Of a DNA stretch of 45,297 nucleotides, positions 44,022-45,297 are shown in pieces. Within the stretch, counting starts at the first letter, position 1; the number at the start of each line of letters is the position of its first letter. The stretch is from the NCBI RefSeq assembly GCF_000382145.1, contig NZ_KB907647.1, positions 1 through 45,297 of the forward strand, given 5' to 3'. The notes under the pieces were generated by a model. The model worked only from the letters and a program-made list of their open reading frames with translations, had not been told where the DNA came from and did no database searches. The position numbers were made by a program, and so were the translations under genes. Source of the DNA: Psychrobacter lutiphocae DSM 21542. Lineage in GTDB: Bacteria; Pseudomonadota; Gammaproteobacteria; Pseudomonadales; Moraxellaceae.

Positions 44022-44047
44022 GTTTCGCATAGTGAAACTATGTTTCA
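44022..44047. promoter_or_regulatory. overlapping palindromes between gcdH and the second IclR gene
   Basis: TGAAACTATGTTTCA at 44033-44047 has perfect 6-bp arms around 3 bases and resembles the published IclR site TGGAAATnATTTCCA in length and form. It overlaps GTTTCGCATAGTGAAAC at 44022-44038, so the GTTTC/GAAAC half-site occurs three times. It is a good candidate operator for the regulator at 44155. No binding evidence. Confidence 0.55.
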
Positions 44048-44154
44048 TTTATTAAAAACATTAAAGCAGAATTGATAATTGAAGTAAAGTTTTTTTCGAA
44101 TGAAATTATGTATGTCGATTCAAACACACAGAGACTTTTAACAGCGGAAACCAC

Positions 44155-44961
44155 ATGAGCAACTCAATTAGTGACAGCATTAAAGACCGTTTGCATACTG
44201 CCAAAGAACAAAATGACAAAGCTTTTATAACATCACTAGGACGTGGGTTATTGTTACTGAGTGCCTTTGAAGAAGATCAAGAGTTAACCCATCAACAGCT
44301 TTGTGAAAGAACTGCTTTACCCAAAGCAACCATTAGTCGTCTACTACACACTCTGCTAACCCTAAAATTTATAACTCGAAGCCATAAAGACAGTTATAAG
44401 CTCGGAAAAAATTTACTTAAGATCAGTGCCAGTGCTTGGCAAAATCAAGATATGGTAGAGGAAGCGATGCCGCTATTAAGAGAGTTTGCCCAAGCACACC
44501 AAGTGTCGGTCAATATTGCGACCGAAGATGAAGCAGAAATGCGTTATGTTGCGTGTTATCGTAGTCCTGCAAGGTTAGCAGTGAACCTAACTGTGGGCTC
44601 AACCGTCCCTTTAGATAAGACAGCTATTGGACGTGCTTTTTATGCAGTTCAGTCACCTAACATACAACAGCAGATAACTGATAGCTTATCGTATGCACAA
44701 AATTCAGCCTTGCATACACAAGCAGTTGCCAACTTAGATTTGGCAACTATGTTTTATAAACAACAAGGATATACACTTTCTGACGGTGAGTACTCACCAG
44801 ATATTTTGGCTGTGGCTGTCCCTTTATACGACAGTATAAGCAAGGCCTACACCCACTCTTTAAATGCAAGTGTGCCAAAGGCAAGTTGGGATGTGGATAG
44901 CTATGTTGAATTTATTGTGCCAAAGTTGCAGGCATTGGCAGCTAGGATTGAAGCATTATAA
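44155..44961 (+). CDS. IclR-family transcriptional regulator, next to gcdH
   Basis: 268 residues. The helix-turn-helix near 25-85 (LLLLSAFEEDQELTHQQLC, LPKATISRLLHTLLTLKFI, YKLGKNLL) is followed by an IclR effector domain (VSVNIATEDEAEMRYVACYRSPARL, VGSTVPLDKTAIGRAFYA, YTLSDGEYSPDILAVAVPLY). It is only distantly similar to the IclR protein at 40625, so the two are not recent duplicates. It is divergent from gcdH and probably controls gcdH and the CoA-transferase. A truncated repeat starts 18 bp after its stop codon. Confidence 0.88.
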   Translation: MSNSISDSIKDRLHTAKEQNDKAFITSLGRGLLLLSAFEEDQELTHQQLCERTALPKATISRLLHTLLTLKFITRSHKDSYKLGKNLLKISASAWQNQDMVEEAMPLLREFAQAHQVSVNIATEDEAEMRYVACYRSPARLAVNLTVGSTVPLDKTAIGRAFYAVQSPNIQQQITDSLSYAQNSALHTQAVANLDLATMFYKQQGYTLSDGEYSPDILAVAVPLYDSISKAYTHSLNASVPKASWDVDSYVEFIVPKLQALAARIEAL

Positions 44962-44979
44962 GGAAATTATTAATGTAAG

Positions 44980-45019
44980 CTCGGGCATGTTTTCATTTTG
45001 AAAATGGTGATAAAAATAA
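44980..45019 (+). repeat. GGGCGTGTC repeat, copy 8 (subfamily A, cut by IS630)
   Basis: CTCGGGCATGTTTTCATTTT and the following GAAAATGGTGATAAAAATAA match the left end of the 19707 copy (CATTTTGAAAGTGGTGATAA). The match ends exactly where the IS630 element starts, so the element was inserted into an older repeat. The rest of the repeat would lie beyond the window. Confidence 0.7.
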
Positions 45020-45297
45020 TACCAAACCCAAAATATATAGTATAATTCAATTATGACCAAACTAACAAATACCCTAGACGATCACGACTTTGGCAAATAC
45101 TCAAAAACTGAGAGCAATCCCAGAGCCCGCCTACGACTGCTGATCTTACACCAGTACAGCATAGGCAAATCCACGATAGATATTGCCAAAGACCTCTGCA
45201 TACACCCCGAAACTGCCAGACGTACTAAGAAGCGATATTATGAACGAGGACTTGAAAGCATCTACGATCGTCATCGTCGAGGCCGTCACAGCAAGCT
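45020..45297 (+). mobile_element. IS630-family insertion sequence, left-hand part
   Basis: It starts with TACCAAACCC at 45020 with TAA just before it. TATAAT at 45041-45046 is a good -10 box 7 bases before the transposase ATG. The remainder runs out of the window. Confidence 0.75.
45053..45297 (+). CDS. IS630-family transposase, N-terminal part (3' end outside window)
   Basis: 81 complete codons are visible from the ATG at 45053. The chain has a helix-turn-helix of the IS630 N-terminal type: NPRARLRLLILHQYSIGKST, then IDIAKDLCIHPETARRTKKRY and GLESIYDRHRRGRHSK. The DDE catalytic part is beyond the window. The start codon is fixed by the element's left end only 33 bp upstream. It is the same family as the C-terminal fragment at the start of the window, in the same orientation. 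Confidence 0.88.
   Translation, partial: MTKLTNTLDDHDFGKYSKTESNPRARLRLLILHQYSIGKSTIDIAKDLCIHPETARRTKKRYYERGLESIYDRHRRGRHSK

Noticed and set aside
44155..44961. Second IclR gene as a duplicate of the first
   Set aside because: Only the general family pattern is shared. Helix and effector-domain sequences differ widely, and the lengths differ.
1..45297. Window as a circular plasmid or a composite transposon bounded by IS630
   Set aside because: The two IS630 parts together give only about 168 residues, so joining the ends does not make a full transposase. The cargo is housekeeping genes. They are most likely two separate copies cut by the window edges.

Overview
The window looks like chromosomal DNA of a gammaproteobacterium of the Moraxellaceae, most likely Psychrobacter. 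The reasons are the moderately AT-rich sequence, the mix of ordinary gammaproteobacterial housekeeping genes (ppsR/ppsA, yajC-secD-secF, lapA/pyrF, sthA, rpsT), long AT-rich spacers and many small inverted-repeat elements. This placement rests on gene content and protein resemblance only. There is no rRNA, tRNA, CRISPR array or prophage that I can see. Both window ends lie inside IS630-family insertion sequences: the 3' part of one at 1-284 and the 5' part of another from 45020.

Layout. 297-3825 (minus): a YejF-type peptide ABC ATPase broken in two at an A8 run, then dusB and a HIT-family hydrolase. 4174-10405: sthA, ppsR, and ppsA divergent from ppsR. 10759-15234: a GYF-RDD membrane protein, rpsT, a histidine phosphatase, pyrF and lapA. 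15871-19545: yajC-secD-secF. 19901-24410: a MATE efflux pump, a DASS-family anion transporter and a FAH-family hydrolase, followed by a decayed tnpB tail. 24661-26757 (minus): a TonB-dependent receptor of probable haem/haemoglobin type. 27683-33800: a dppABCDF-type operon whose dppD is split by a 102-bp miniature element. 33907-44961: a catabolic block with two tandem APC permeases, gabT/davT, gabD/davD, an IclR regulator, a class III CoA-transferase, a glutaryl-CoA dehydrogenase and a second IclR regulator.

How the genes work together. The last block reads as a route from 5-aminovalerate through glutarate semialdehyde, glutarate and glutaryl-CoA to crotonyl-CoA, with uptake by the paired permeases and control by two IclR proteins, each divergent from a catabolic gene. 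The TonB receptor and the Dpp operon sit head to head around a spacer with a Fur-box-like site, which would fit iron or haem acquisition, although the broken dppD may disable or alter the importer.

The most unusual features are small. (1) A 102-bp element inside dppD introduces one stop codon, then offers its own Shine-Dalgarno and an in-frame GTG that reads into the rest of dppD. (2) The yejF-like gene carries an in-frame A AAA AAA heptamer, from which a -1 shift would restore a two-domain protein. (3) A family of GGGCGTGTC-ended repeats (eight copies here, two subfamilies) sits against gene ends, between a Fur-like site and its probable target, between ppsA and its terminator, and on both sides of the MATE gene. 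(4) SecF and SthA have long, polar, probably disordered N-terminal extensions.
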